Shown here: piece by piece, positions 1-5,568 of the stretch
How positions within the stretch are numbered: the first letter of the stretch is position 1
Layout: each line of letters opens with the position of its first letter
NCBI GenBank assembly: GCA_900553285.1
Contig: USCX01000082.1
Span: forward strand, 1-5,568
Direction of reading: 5' to 3'
DNA length: 5,568 nucleotides
Origin: an uncultured Prevotella sp.
GTDB taxonomy: Bacteria > Bacteroidota > Bacteroidia > Bacteroidales > Bacteroidaceae
Position numbers and translations under genes: made by a program
Notes under the pieces: model-generated
Seen by the model: only the letters and a program-made list of their open reading frames with translations
The model's database searches: none
Told to the model about the DNA's origin: nothing

Positions 1-195
1 GGGCACACCGCCCCGCATCCACCGCCCGCACACTGCGGCGCAGAGCGCAAAGGCGGCAAGAGCCACAGCCAGCGAGGCTGCCTCTGTGCCCGTCACGAAA
101 CGGGAGGGCACGTAGAGCAGCGTCAACAAGGCGGGCGCGCCCCACACGGCGGCGGAGCGGAGCAGACGGAGGCGATGGAGGACGAGCGGCTTCAT
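1..195 (-). CDS. Unrecognised membrane protein, N-terminal part (runs off left edge)
   Basis: I translated this by hand from the ATG at 195-193 and it stays open for 65 codons to the window edge, so the C-terminus is missing. The N-terminus is basic (MKPLVLHRLRLLRS). Two hydrophobic stretches follow, at about residues 14-28 and 40-56, separated by a short polar loop (PSRFVTGTE), as in a multi-pass membrane protein. I do not recognise the family. The reading frame is open upstream only as far as a stop at 283-285, and there is no ATG, GTG or TTG between that stop and 195, so this start is the only usual one. It begins 40 bases after the stop of the DUF3244-like gene on the same strand, so the two are probably co-transcribed. 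The strong GC-rich codon use matches the rest of the window. It could also be a chance open frame, because high GC lowers stop frequency. Confidence 0.55.
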   Translation of the reverse strand, partial: MKPLVLHRLRLLRSAAVWGAPALLTLLYVPSRFVTGTEAASLAVALAAFALCAAVCGRWMRGGVP

Positions 196-235
196 CCGGA
201 ACGGGGTATGGAGAAAAAAGAACTGCGGCCAGACG

Positions 236-653
236 TCAGAAAACGAACGAGCCCTCGTAGGTGGCCCCGTCGACGGTGAGCGTCAGGACGTAGCACCCCG
301 AGGGTAATCCCGACAGGCCGATGCGGGCCTCGCCCCCGGACGTGAGGGCCGTTCCGCCCGCTGCGACCGTTCCGTCCGCCGCCGTGAGGGTAAATTCTAT
401 CGCAGCTACCGGTGTACCTATATATAAATTAGGTGTTGTCATAACTGGCCACCACAGGAGCAGGCATGCGGCGAGGCCCTTTATCTTCCCCACCCATCTT
501 CTTCCTCACAAGTGTGACAGACCGACGTTCCGAGTTGGACGTTCCACCATCGTCGCGCAAAGGCAAATGGGATGCAGTCACAGAAACAGGCAGGGCCAAA
601 CTCACCAACAGGCAAAAAACCATCGCTTTTCTTAATAAAGTAGTTTTTCTCAT
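236..653 (-). pseudogene. DUF3244-like small secreted protein, split by a frameshift
   Basis: Two overlapping minus-strand frames together read as one Bacteroidota DUF3244-like protein. The first frame starts at ATG 653 (or ATG 659, two codons earlier). It gives a clear signal peptide (basic MRKTTLLRK, then a hydrophobic core ending PVSVTA), a charged linker and RRMPAPVVASYDNT, and then stops at TAA 431-429. The second frame continues without a gap as NLYIGTP and a beta-rich Ig-like C-terminal half with the family-like features G-L-P-S-G-x-Y, TLTVDG and terminal EGSFVF, ending at TGA 238-236. Removing one C of the ACC codon (432-433 on the plus strand) joins them as YDNTNLYIGTP, a product of about 138 residues, which seems reasonable for the family. 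The function of DUF3244 proteins is unknown to me beyond a predicted envelope or secreted location. Alternatives are a sequencing or assembly error, or the 85-residue frame from ATG 493 being used alone. That frame's own hydrophobic N-terminus looks accidental, since it overlaps the linker coding in the other frame. Confidence 0.7.
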
Positions 654-842
654 TCTCATAGTTATTTTATGGTTTATCACCTTTAAAGTTCGACAAATCT
701 TGCTTACCGACAAAATTTCCATACAAGAAAAATCTATCAATTTACTAACACTTGAAATCATTTGGTTGACAGACAATTAGCTCAGCCATTTTAGATATTT
801 GTTAGCTACTTTGGCTTTGCCGTTTTCCCTCGGGCCGTCATC

Positions 843-871
843 CTGTTGCCCGAAAGGAAAGCGCGCAACAG
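843..871. repeat. Inverted repeat CTGTTGC-N15-GCAACAG, possible operator
   Basis: Perfect 7-base arms at 843-849 and 865-871 are separated by 15 bases. The second arm ends 60 bases before the -7 box of the downstream regulator gene. The 22-base centre-to-centre spacing is about two helical turns, which would suit a dimeric DNA-binding protein. No T-tract follows, so it is not a terminator. A 7-base inverted repeat can arise by chance in a few hundred bases, so any role is inferred. Confidence 0.3.
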
Positions 872-931
872 CATTTGAGGCGCATTTCGCACTTTTTACC
901 ATTCGAAAAGCCGCCGTGTCAGCTTTTTTCG

Positions 932-939
932 TACTTTTG
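932..939 (+). promoter_or_regulatory. Bacteroidota -7 promoter box TACTTTTG for the TPR regulator gene
   Basis: TACTTTTG matches all defined positions of the Bacteroidota -7 element TAnnTTTG. No TTTG-like -33 element lies at the usual 19-21 base spacing, so the promoter may be weak or activator-dependent. Transcription would begin around 944-947, leaving a leader of about 20 bases before ATG 966. This also argues against the in-frame GTG at 939, which overlaps the box. Confidence 0.5.
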
Positions 940-965
940 TGGTGAACCCCCTAACCGAGAAGAAC

Positions 966-2795
966 ATGAAAAGCCAGAAACCACATCTCTTGGGCTTGCT
1001 TGCTCTCCTATTCTGCACGCTTTTGTCTGTGAGTTGCCGCCGTCCACACCCACACAATGCGCTCAACTCATCACTTGACAGCCTCACAAAACGGGTGGAC
1101 ACCAACCCCGACAGCACAGCCGACGTGCTCAACGCACGCGAGGCCCTATTCCGTTCTGCCGACGAAGCCACAGCCATGCGCTTCGAACTGCTGCGCACAG
1201 CGGCCTTATTCAAGGCCAAGCGTACTCCGGACGACGACAGGCCGATGCGTGCTGTCGCTGCGTACTACGAACGCAAAGGAACCGCCATTCAGCAGGCTTG
1301 GGCCTATTACTACCTTGGCGGCATCTACGCCGACCGTGGCGATGCCCCGGAAGCCATCAACTGTTATCACAAGGTGCTCGACCTCGAAAAGGAACTCTAC
1401 GACCAAAGCAAATTGATGTTCCTTACTTATACACGTCTCACCGCCATATACAGCAACCAGTACAAACCGCAATATGTCATCACCGCGGCGCGGAGGGCCT
1501 TGGCTTATGCGCAGCAAATCCGGGAAGCCCACTACATCGGGGATTGCTATGAAACACTGGCAAACAGTTATAGATTAAACAATCAGCCAGACAGTGCTTT
1601 TCACTACTTCGACAAGGCATGGCAACTGCTCAGGGACAAGGCACAGCTTCACCAGACAAGCAACTTGTTAGACCATTACATTTTATTGTGCATCGAGACA
1701 GACTCTCTCGACTTAGCCCAAAGACTAATGGCCAGCATGCCACTTCATCCTGACAGCCTGAGTGGTTTCAGCAACGTGGTGGTCGGTGATTACTTCTTGG
1801 CCCGCAAACAGACCGAACAAGCCGAACATTACTTCCGCCGCGCCACGCAGAGCCACGAACTCCACCACCGTGCATACGGATGGCAAGGTCTGCTCGAATG
1901 CGCCCGCCTCCGGGGCGACGTGCAGGCACAAGCGGACTATGCCGACCGCTACATCGCCACGCACGACTCCGTTGACGACCGCATTGACGAAGAAACGGTG
2001 AGCCAAACCTACGCCCAGTTCAACTATGACATCTACCGGATCCAACAGAACGTCCTCACCGACCAATTGGCACGCAGCCAGAAATTTGAACCTCTCTTCT
2101 GGATGGCCGTGGCCGGCTTTCTCGCGTTCGGAGCGACCACAACGTGGTTAGTCGTCCGCCACCGGAAAACGGGCCGAGCCCTCCGCCAAAGCACCCAAAG
2201 CCTCGCGGAGATGAGAGCACAAAACGAGGCGTGGGCGCAACAGGCCGAAACCGAAACGCAACGCGCCGCGAAATTGCAGGAGGAGATCGACCGGTTGCAG
2301 AACCACATTGACGAAAAAGAAGGCCTGCGGCACGACGCCCAACTGCTCAGCCACTTCCACAAAGCAGCCACGAACAACACAGAACCTACGGCCGACGACT
2401 GGACCGCGCTGATACACATCGTCGACGCGCAATGGGACAACCGGGGCACCAGCCTCGTCGTCTCGCCCCTGAGGCTCTCCGTCAAGGAAATCCGCCTCTG
2501 CATGTTGCTCTACTTCCAGTTCACCTACAAGGAAATGCAGTTCCTCCTCGGCGTCAGCAACCCCAGCACGGAGAAAAGCCGCCTGATGGCCAAGTTGCAG
2601 GCAAAGAGACCGGAGTTGGACGAAAAAGGCCAGGCGCTCGCCGACGCGTGGTTTCAGAAACTGACGCTCCCACAAAAAACGATTGAGCCGGAAAAAACAC
2701 CCGCCCCGGACACGGCCGGAATGACCGGCACGGCGACAGAAACGACCGCCGCCGCGGCCGACATTGCCACCCAACCGGCAGAAAAACAGGGCTGA
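966..2795 (+). CDS. Membrane-tethered lipoprotein regulator: TPR domain, TM helix, coiled coil, LuxR-like HTH
   Basis: This 609-residue protein belongs to a common Bacteroidota architecture of membrane-bound TPR-HTH proteins. ATG 966 is chosen over an in-frame GTG at 939 because it gives a clean lipoprotein signal (hydrophobic 8-20, then SVS-C with lipidation at C24) and because GTG overlaps the promoter box. TPR-like repeats are visible at about 105-140, 189-222 and 267-300, with periodic A/Y/F and G positions (for example YYYLGGIYADRGDAPEAI). A single transmembrane helix at about 377-397 is followed by positive residues (RHRK). A Gln/Glu/Ala-rich coiled coil spans about 404-458. A helical segment with a conserved-looking DW (478-479) precedes an HTH-like block at about 502-545 (LSVKEIRLCMLL, then KEMQFLLGVS). 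The tail 571-609 is Pro/Thr/Ala-rich. The inferred role is a periplasmic sensor passing a signal to DNA. The ligand and target are unknown, and the divergent DUF3244-like gene is a candidate partner or target. Another possibility is that the HTH-like region has lost DNA binding. Confidence 0.85.
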   Translation: MKSQKPHLLGLLALLFCTLLSVSCRRPHPHNALNSSLDSLTKRVDTNPDSTADVLNAREALFRSADEATAMRFELLRTAALFKAKRTPDDDRPMRAVAAYYERKGTAIQQAWAYYYLGGIYADRGDAPEAINCYHKVLDLEKELYDQSKLMFLTYTRLTAIYSNQYKPQYVITAARRALAYAQQIREAHYIGDCYETLANSYRLNNQPDSAFHYFDKAWQLLRDKAQLHQTSNLLDHYILLCIETDSLDLAQRLMASMPLHPDSLSGFSNVVVGDYFLARKQTEQAEHYFRRATQSHELHHRAYGWQGLLECARLRGDVQAQADYADRYIATHDSVDDRIDEETVSQTYAQFNYDIYRIQQNVLTDQLARSQKFEPLFWMAVAGFLAFGATTTWLVVRHRKTGRALRQSTQSLAEMRAQNEAWAQQAETETQRAAKLQEEIDRLQNHIDEKEGLRHDAQLLSHFHKAATNNTEPTADDWTALIHIVDAQWDNRGTSLVVSPLRLSVKEIRLCMLLYFQFTYKEMQFLLGVSNPSTEKSRLMAKLQAKRPELDEKGQALADAWFQKLTLPQKTIEPEKTPAPDTAGMTGTATETTAAAADIATQPAEKQG

Positions 2796-2796
2796 G

Positions 2797-2829
2797 TTTG
2801 GCTCGTTCGGCAAATTCTCCCTATCTTTG
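2797..2829 (+). promoter_or_regulatory. Promoter P1 upstream of frr: TTTG-N21-TATCTTTG
   Basis: A -33 element TTTG at 2797-2800 and a perfect -7 element TATCTTTG at 2822-2829 are separated by 21 bases, close to the Bacteroidota housekeeping consensus. The -33 element starts one base after the stop codon of the preceding gene. Transcription would start near 2836, leaving a leader of about 125 bases before frr. Confidence 0.65.
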
Positions 2830-2883
2830 TTGCACGAAGACAGGAGGCGGCGCGACAGGGCCACGAAGGAAGCGGGCTTTCCC

Positions 2884-2914
2884 TTGGCGTTGCGCCCGTC
2901 GTTCCGTATCTTTG
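2884..2914 (+). promoter_or_regulatory. Promoter P2 upstream of frr: TTGG-N19-TATCTTTG
   Basis: The -7 box TATCTTTG at 2907-2914 repeats the P1 box exactly, 85 bases downstream. The -33 region carries TTGG at 2884-2887 with 19-base spacing, one mismatch from TTTG. Transcription would start near 2920, giving a leader of about 40 bases to ATG 2961. This is the more conventional promoter distance for frr. Confidence 0.6.
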
Positions 2915-2960
2915 TCCCCAAACTGACTATAACACCGCGCAAGCAATAAAAGAAAGCAAT

Positions 2961-3521
2961 ATGTTCGACGTAAAAGCCTGCCTCGCCGCCTGCGAGGAGA
3001 AAATGGAAATGAGTGTGATGCACCTTGAAGACGTATTGGCCACCATCCGCGCCGGAAAAGCCAACGTCCACATCCTCGACGGCATCCGCGTGGACTCCTA
3101 CGGCTCGATGGTGCCCATCAACAACGTGGCCGCCGTGACCACGCCCGACGCCCGCACGATAGCCATCAAGCCTTGGGACAAATCGATGTTCCGCGTCATC
3201 GAAAAAGCCATCATCGACTCGGAAGTGGGCATCATGCCCGAAAACAACGGCGAAATCATCCGTCTCGGCATTCCTCCCCTCACCGAAGAGCGCCGCCGCC
3301 AACTCTCCAAGCAATGCGGCAAGGAAGCCGAAGAAGCCAAGGTCAGCGTCCGCTCCACCCGCCGCGACGGCAACGAAAAGCTGAAAAAAGCCATTAAGGA
3401 CGGACTGAGCGAGGACGCCGAAAAAGACGCCGAGGCCCAACTCCAAAAGCTGCACGACAAGTTCATCAAGCGCATCGACGAAATTCTGGCAGCCAAGGAG
3501 AAAGAAATCATGACGGTCTGA
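2961..3521 (+). CDS. frr: Ribosome recycling factor
   Basis: The 186-residue product has the usual RRF length. With EF-G, RRF splits the post-termination ribosome into subunits in the cytoplasm so that the ribosome, mRNA and tRNA can be reused. Domain I (three-helix bundle) is formed by residues 1-30 and about 106-186. Domain II (beta barrel) lies between them. Family signatures are IRAGKAN (29-35), VDSYGSMVPINNVA (44-57), TPDARTIAIKPWDKS (61-75), IEKAI..SEVGIMPENNG (80-97), the hinge region IPPLTEERRRQL (104-115) and the basic KVSVRSTRRD (127-136). The form VDSYG where many bacteria have V-x-Y-Y-G is, as I recall, usual in Bacteroides. ATG 2961 gives the standard N-terminus and is preceded by an A-rich stretch instead of a Shine-Dalgarno site. 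It is the first gene of the cluster and is served by two tandem promoters. No defects are seen. Confidence 0.97.
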   Translation: MFDVKACLAACEEKMEMSVMHLEDVLATIRAGKANVHILDGIRVDSYGSMVPINNVAAVTTPDARTIAIKPWDKSMFRVIEKAIIDSEVGIMPENNGEIIRLGIPPLTEERRRQLSKQCGKEAEEAKVSVRSTRRDGNEKLKKAIKDGLSEDAEKDAEAQLQKLHDKFIKRIDEILAAKEKEIMTV

Positions 3522-3543
3522 CCCGTCGCAACGCCTCACCGCG

Positions 3544-4473
3544 ATGCACGGCATCATCATCCGAAGCACGGGAAGCTGGTACGTGGTCCGCACGGACGAC
3601 GGCCGCACCGTGGAGTGCAAGGTGAAGGGCAACTTCCGACTGCGTGGCATCCGCTCGACCAACCCCGTGGCCGTGGGCGACGGGGTGACCTGTGTGGAGC
3701 ACGCCGGAGGCACCTACATCACAGACATCGACGAACGGCGCAACTACATCATCCGGAAAGCCTCGAACCTCTCGAAACAAAGCCATATCCTTGCAGCCAA
3801 CGTCGACGCCGCCCTGCTTGTGGTCACCGTGGCCCGGCCCATGACCACCACCACGTTCATCGACCGCTTTCTGGCTTCGGCCGAGGCCTACCGCGTGCCG
3901 ACCCTGCTGGCATTCAACAAGACGGACGACCTCGACGCCTCCGAACGTGAAACAGCCGGCAGGCTCATGGAGACATACCGTGGCATCGGCTACGACTGTT
4001 ACCCCGTTTCGGCTCTCACGGGCGAAGGGCTCGACGCCCTACGTTCCGTCCTCACTGACCGGACCACGCTCCTGGCCGGACATTCGGGCGTAGGCAAATC
4101 GACACTGCTCAACCGCCTCGTGCCCGGAGCGGATGCCCGCACGGCGGGCATCTCCGAGTCACACCAAACAGGGATGCACACGACCACATTCAGCGCACTC
4201 TACGATCTGCCAGGCGGCGGGGCCCTCATCGATATTCCGGGCATCAAAGGTTTCGGCACCTTCGACATGGAGCCGTCCGAGGTCGGGCATTACTTCCGGG
4301 ACATTTTCTCCCTTTCTGCCGACTGCCGCTTCCACAACTGCACCCACACGCACGAACCGGGCTGCGCCGTTCTCCGCGCACTCGACGAGCATCGTCTGGC
4401 CGCCTCCCGCTATGCCTCCTACCTCAGTATGCTCGAAGACAAAGACGAAGCAAAATACCGCCCGGCCTATTAA
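3544..4473 (+). CDS. rsgA: Small ribosomal subunit biogenesis GTPase RsgA
   Basis: RsgA (YjeQ/YloQ) is a circularly permuted GTPase that binds the 30S subunit late in assembly and releases on GTP hydrolysis. The 309-residue product has the complete domain order: an N-terminal OB fold (about 1-70), then the G motifs in permuted order. These are G4 NKTD (125-128), G5-like VSALTGEG (155-162), G1/P-loop GHSGVGKST (179-187), the switch I region ESHQTGMHTTT (205-215) and G3 DIPGIKGFG (230-238). A C-terminal zinc-binding domain has C261, C266, H268 and C274 in the C-x4-C-x-H-x5-C pattern, followed by a helical tail. All catalytic and zinc positions are present, so it should be active. ATG 3544 is 22 bases after frr and gives a family-typical start (the OB strand GIIIRSTGSWYVV). 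Probably co-transcribed with frr, which places ribosome recycling and 30S maturation under common control. Confidence 0.97.
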   Translation: MHGIIIRSTGSWYVVRTDDGRTVECKVKGNFRLRGIRSTNPVAVGDGVTCVEHAGGTYITDIDERRNYIIRKASNLSKQSHILAANVDAALLVVTVARPMTTTTFIDRFLASAEAYRVPTLLAFNKTDDLDASERETAGRLMETYRGIGYDCYPVSALTGEGLDALRSVLTDRTTLLAGHSGVGKSTLLNRLVPGADARTAGISESHQTGMHTTTFSALYDLPGGGALIDIPGIKGFGTFDMEPSEVGHYFRDIFSLSADCRFHNCTHTHEPGCAVLRALDEHRLAASRYASYLSMLEDKDEAKYRPAY

Positions 4474-4507
4474 CTTGAAGCCAAACGCTCCTTCCAAGAC
4501 CTAAACC

Positions 4508-4990
4508 ATGGAACTGCTCACTCTCATCATCCTGCTGGCCATAGTCGCCCTCTTGCTCTTTGCCATCGAGGCCCTGCTCACACCCGGACTGGGCATAGCG
4601 GGCATCTGCGGAGCCGCATGCGCCATCATCGCCAATATCCTTGCCTTTATCCGCTACGGGAACGCCATCGGCATGGCCGTGTTGGGCGGCACGGTAGTGG
4701 TGGTCGTCGGATTTCTCTACTGGCTGAGCCGCTCACGCGCCATCGAACGCGCCACGCTCCACAGCACCATCTCATCGACCGCTGCCACCCCGGCTCAGCT
4801 CAGCATCAACGTGGGCGACGAGGGACACGCTGTCACGCGTCTCGCCCTCATCGGCAATGCCGTCATCGAAGGCAAAACAGTCGAAGTGAAGTCTGCCGAC
4901 GGCTTCATCGACGAGGGTACTCCCATCGTGGTAACCCATGTTGAAGAGGCCCTCATCCTCGTACGCCGCAAGAACGAACAAACTGTCTAA
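4508..4990 (+). CDS. NfeD family membrane protein (short form)
   Basis: The 160-residue protein has two parts. Three hydrophobic segments (about 4-22, 28-48 and 53-73) form a membrane domain with the family-like E-x-L-L-T-P-G-L-G-I-A-G motif (21-32). A soluble OB-fold domain follows at about 100-153 (VGDEGHAVTRLALIGNAVIEG, then EVKSADGFIDEGTPIVV), which is the NfeD C-terminal domain. It lacks the serine-protease (ClpP-like) part of long NfeD proteins, so it is the short form that accompanies flotillin-like proteins. NfeD proteins are thought to work with the neighbouring flotillin in membrane microdomains. The biochemical role is not well settled. TRLALIG in place of L-x-P-x-G is, as I recall, the Bacteroides variant. 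It lies 34 bases after rsgA and 20 bases before floA, with no terminator or promoter visible, so it is probably in the same operon. Confidence 0.9.
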   Translation: MELLTLIILLAIVALLLFAIEALLTPGLGIAGICGAACAIIANILAFIRYGNAIGMAVLGGTVVVVVGFLYWLSRSRAIERATLHSTISSTAATPAQLSINVGDEGHAVTRLALIGNAVIEGKTVEVKSADGFIDEGTPIVVTHVEEALILVRRKNEQTV

Positions 4991-5010
4991 TCTCCCTTAA
5001 ACCTGTACTT

Positions 5011-5568
5011 ATGTTTCCACCTCTTTTTGCCATCATCGTCGCGATAGCCGTTATCGTAGCGCTAAGTATCTTCTTCTATTTTGTGCCCTTCTTCCTTTGG
5101 CTGTCGGCCAAAGTGTCGGGCGTGAAAATCTCGCTTATCCAGCTTTTCCTGATGCGCATCCGCAACGTGCCCCCGTCGGTCATCGTGCCGAGCCTAATCG
5201 AAGCGCACAAAGCCGGTTTGGGATACATCACGCGCGACAACCTCGAAGCCCACTACATGACAGGCGGCCATGTCCAGCGCGTAGTTCATGCCCTCGTCTC
5301 AGCCTCGAAAGCAAACATCGACCTCTCGTTTGAAAAAGCCACGGCCATCGACTTGGCCGGGCGCGACGTGTTCGAAGCCGTACAGACCTCTGTCAACCCC
5401 AAGGTCATCGACACGCCGCCCGTAGCCGCCGTAGCGAAAAACGGCATCCAACTCATAGCCAAAGCCCGCGTGACGGTGCGCGCCAACATCCACCAACTTG
5501 TCGGAGGAGCCGGAGAAGACACCATCCTGGCCCGCGTAGGCGAGGGAATCGTGTCAAGCATCGGTTCG
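5011..5568 (+). CDS. floA: Flotillin-like protein FloA, N-terminal part (runs off right edge)
   Basis: I translated this by hand from ATG 5011; it stays open for 186 codons to the window end. FloA (formerly YqfA) scaffolds membrane microdomains and usually has about 330 residues, so roughly the last 40% is missing. An N-terminal hydrophobic segment (about 5-31) anchors it. The FloA-specific block follows: FLWLSAKVSGVKISL (28-42), MRIRNVPPSVIVPSLIEAHKAGL (48-70), the LEAHYMTGGHVQRVV region (78-92), AIDLAGRDVFEAVQTSVNPKV (112-132) and the SPFH-type core VRANIHQLVGGAGEDT (156-171) and ILARVGEGIVSSIGS (172-186). These are nearly collinear with known FloA proteins and no internal lesion is seen. 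It lies 20 bases downstream of the NfeD gene. The nfeD-floA pairing is well known, for example yqeZ-yqfA in Bacillus subtilis, and the pair here follows frr-rsgA. Confidence 0.96.
   Translation, partial: MFPPLFAIIVAIAVIVALSIFFYFVPFFLWLSAKVSGVKISLIQLFLMRIRNVPPSVIVPSLIEAHKAGLGYITRDNLEAHYMTGGHVQRVVHALVSASKANIDLSFEKATAIDLAGRDVFEAVQTSVNPKVIDTPPVAAVAKNGIQLIAKARVTVRANIHQLVGGAGEDTILARVGEGIVSSIGS

Larger units (their letters stand above)
660..965. other. Divergent intergenic region between the DUF3244-like gene and the TPR regulator
   Basis: This stretch separates two divergently transcribed genes and I find no convincing gene in it. The left part, to about 810, is clearly AT-rich against a GC-rich background. 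The right part returns to high GC. Leftward, the best promoter box is TAGATTTT (complement of 729-736), which matches TAnnTTTG at all but the last base and has no good -33 partner. Rightward, TACTTTTG at 932-939 is a full match. An inverted repeat lies at 843-871. No tRNA or obvious structured RNA was seen. Confidence 0.6.

Noticed and set aside
419..426. (TA)4 repeat as a slippage site explaining the split small gene
   Set aside because: In the reading direction the in-frame TAA lies before the TA repeat, so changing the repeat length would not remove the stop. The frame must shift at or before 429.
654..776. N-terminal extension of the DUF3244-like frame up to ATG 776
   Set aside because: It would bury a good signal peptide behind about 40 residues without coding character and would cover the likely promoter region. 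ATG 653 or 659 gives a normal secreted-protein start.
466..780. Plus-strand open frame of 104 codons with a hydrophobic stretch
   Set aside because: It is antisense to the signal-peptide half of the DUF3244-like gene. Its hydrophobic part comes from the AT-rich DNA and it has no recognisable motif or promoter.
939..965. GTG start at 939 for the TPR regulator
   Set aside because: It overlaps the -7 promoter box and puts nine extra residues before an otherwise well-formed lipoprotein signal peptide that starts at ATG 966.
3098..3511. Minus-strand open frame of 137 codons inside frr
   Set aside because: Entirely antisense to a highly conserved gene, Ser-rich, and without known features.
2148..3713. 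Long minus-strand open frame of 521 codons
   Set aside because: It lies antisense across the regulator C-terminus, both promoters, all of frr and the start of rsgA. Its translation is low-complexity (G/V/F/A-rich) with no family features, as expected for a shadow in GC-rich sequence.
4159..4497. Minus-strand open frame of 112 codons inside rsgA
   Set aside because: Antisense to the GTPase and zinc domains of rsgA. It has no start context or family match that I can see.

Overview
The window looks like a chromosomal segment of a fairly high-GC member of the Bacteroidales (Bacteroidota), possibly Prevotella-like. Support comes from the Bacteroidota promoter signature TAnnTTTG upstream of genes, the absence of clear Shine-Dalgarno sites, a ribosome recycling factor with the variant I-R-V-D-S-Y-G-S that I recall from Bacteroides, a DUF3244-type small secreted protein, and a lipoprotein with TPRs, one membrane segment and a C-terminal helix-turn-helix (HTH). 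The genus cannot be fixed from this sequence.

Left part, minus strand (1-659): a DUF3244-like secreted protein gene (about 236-653) is split by a single-base frameshift near 432-433. Its signal peptide and N-terminal half are in one frame and its beta-rich C-terminal half is in another. Forty bases downstream is the start of an unrecognised hydrophobic protein that runs off the left edge (195 to 1). A divergent intergenic region (660-965) follows. It is AT-rich on its left side and carries a TACTTTTG promoter box and a CTGTTGC/GCAACAG inverted repeat.

Middle (966-2795): a 609-residue putative membrane-tethered regulator. It has a lipobox, a periplasmic TPR domain, a single transmembrane helix, a cytoplasmic coiled coil, a LuxR-like HTH and a low-complexity tail. 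Its divergent pairing with the DUF3244 gene suggests that one may sense or regulate the other, but this is inference.

Right part (2797-5568): two tandem promoters with identical TATCTTTG boxes precede a compact same-strand cluster: frr (ribosome recycling), rsgA (30S maturation GTPase), a short NfeD-family membrane protein and floA (flotillin-like, cut by the right edge). Gaps are 22, 34 and 20 bases, which fits one operon joining translation factors to the NfeD/flotillin membrane-microdomain pair. I see no tRNA, rRNA, CRISPR array, insertion sequence or clear intrinsic terminator.
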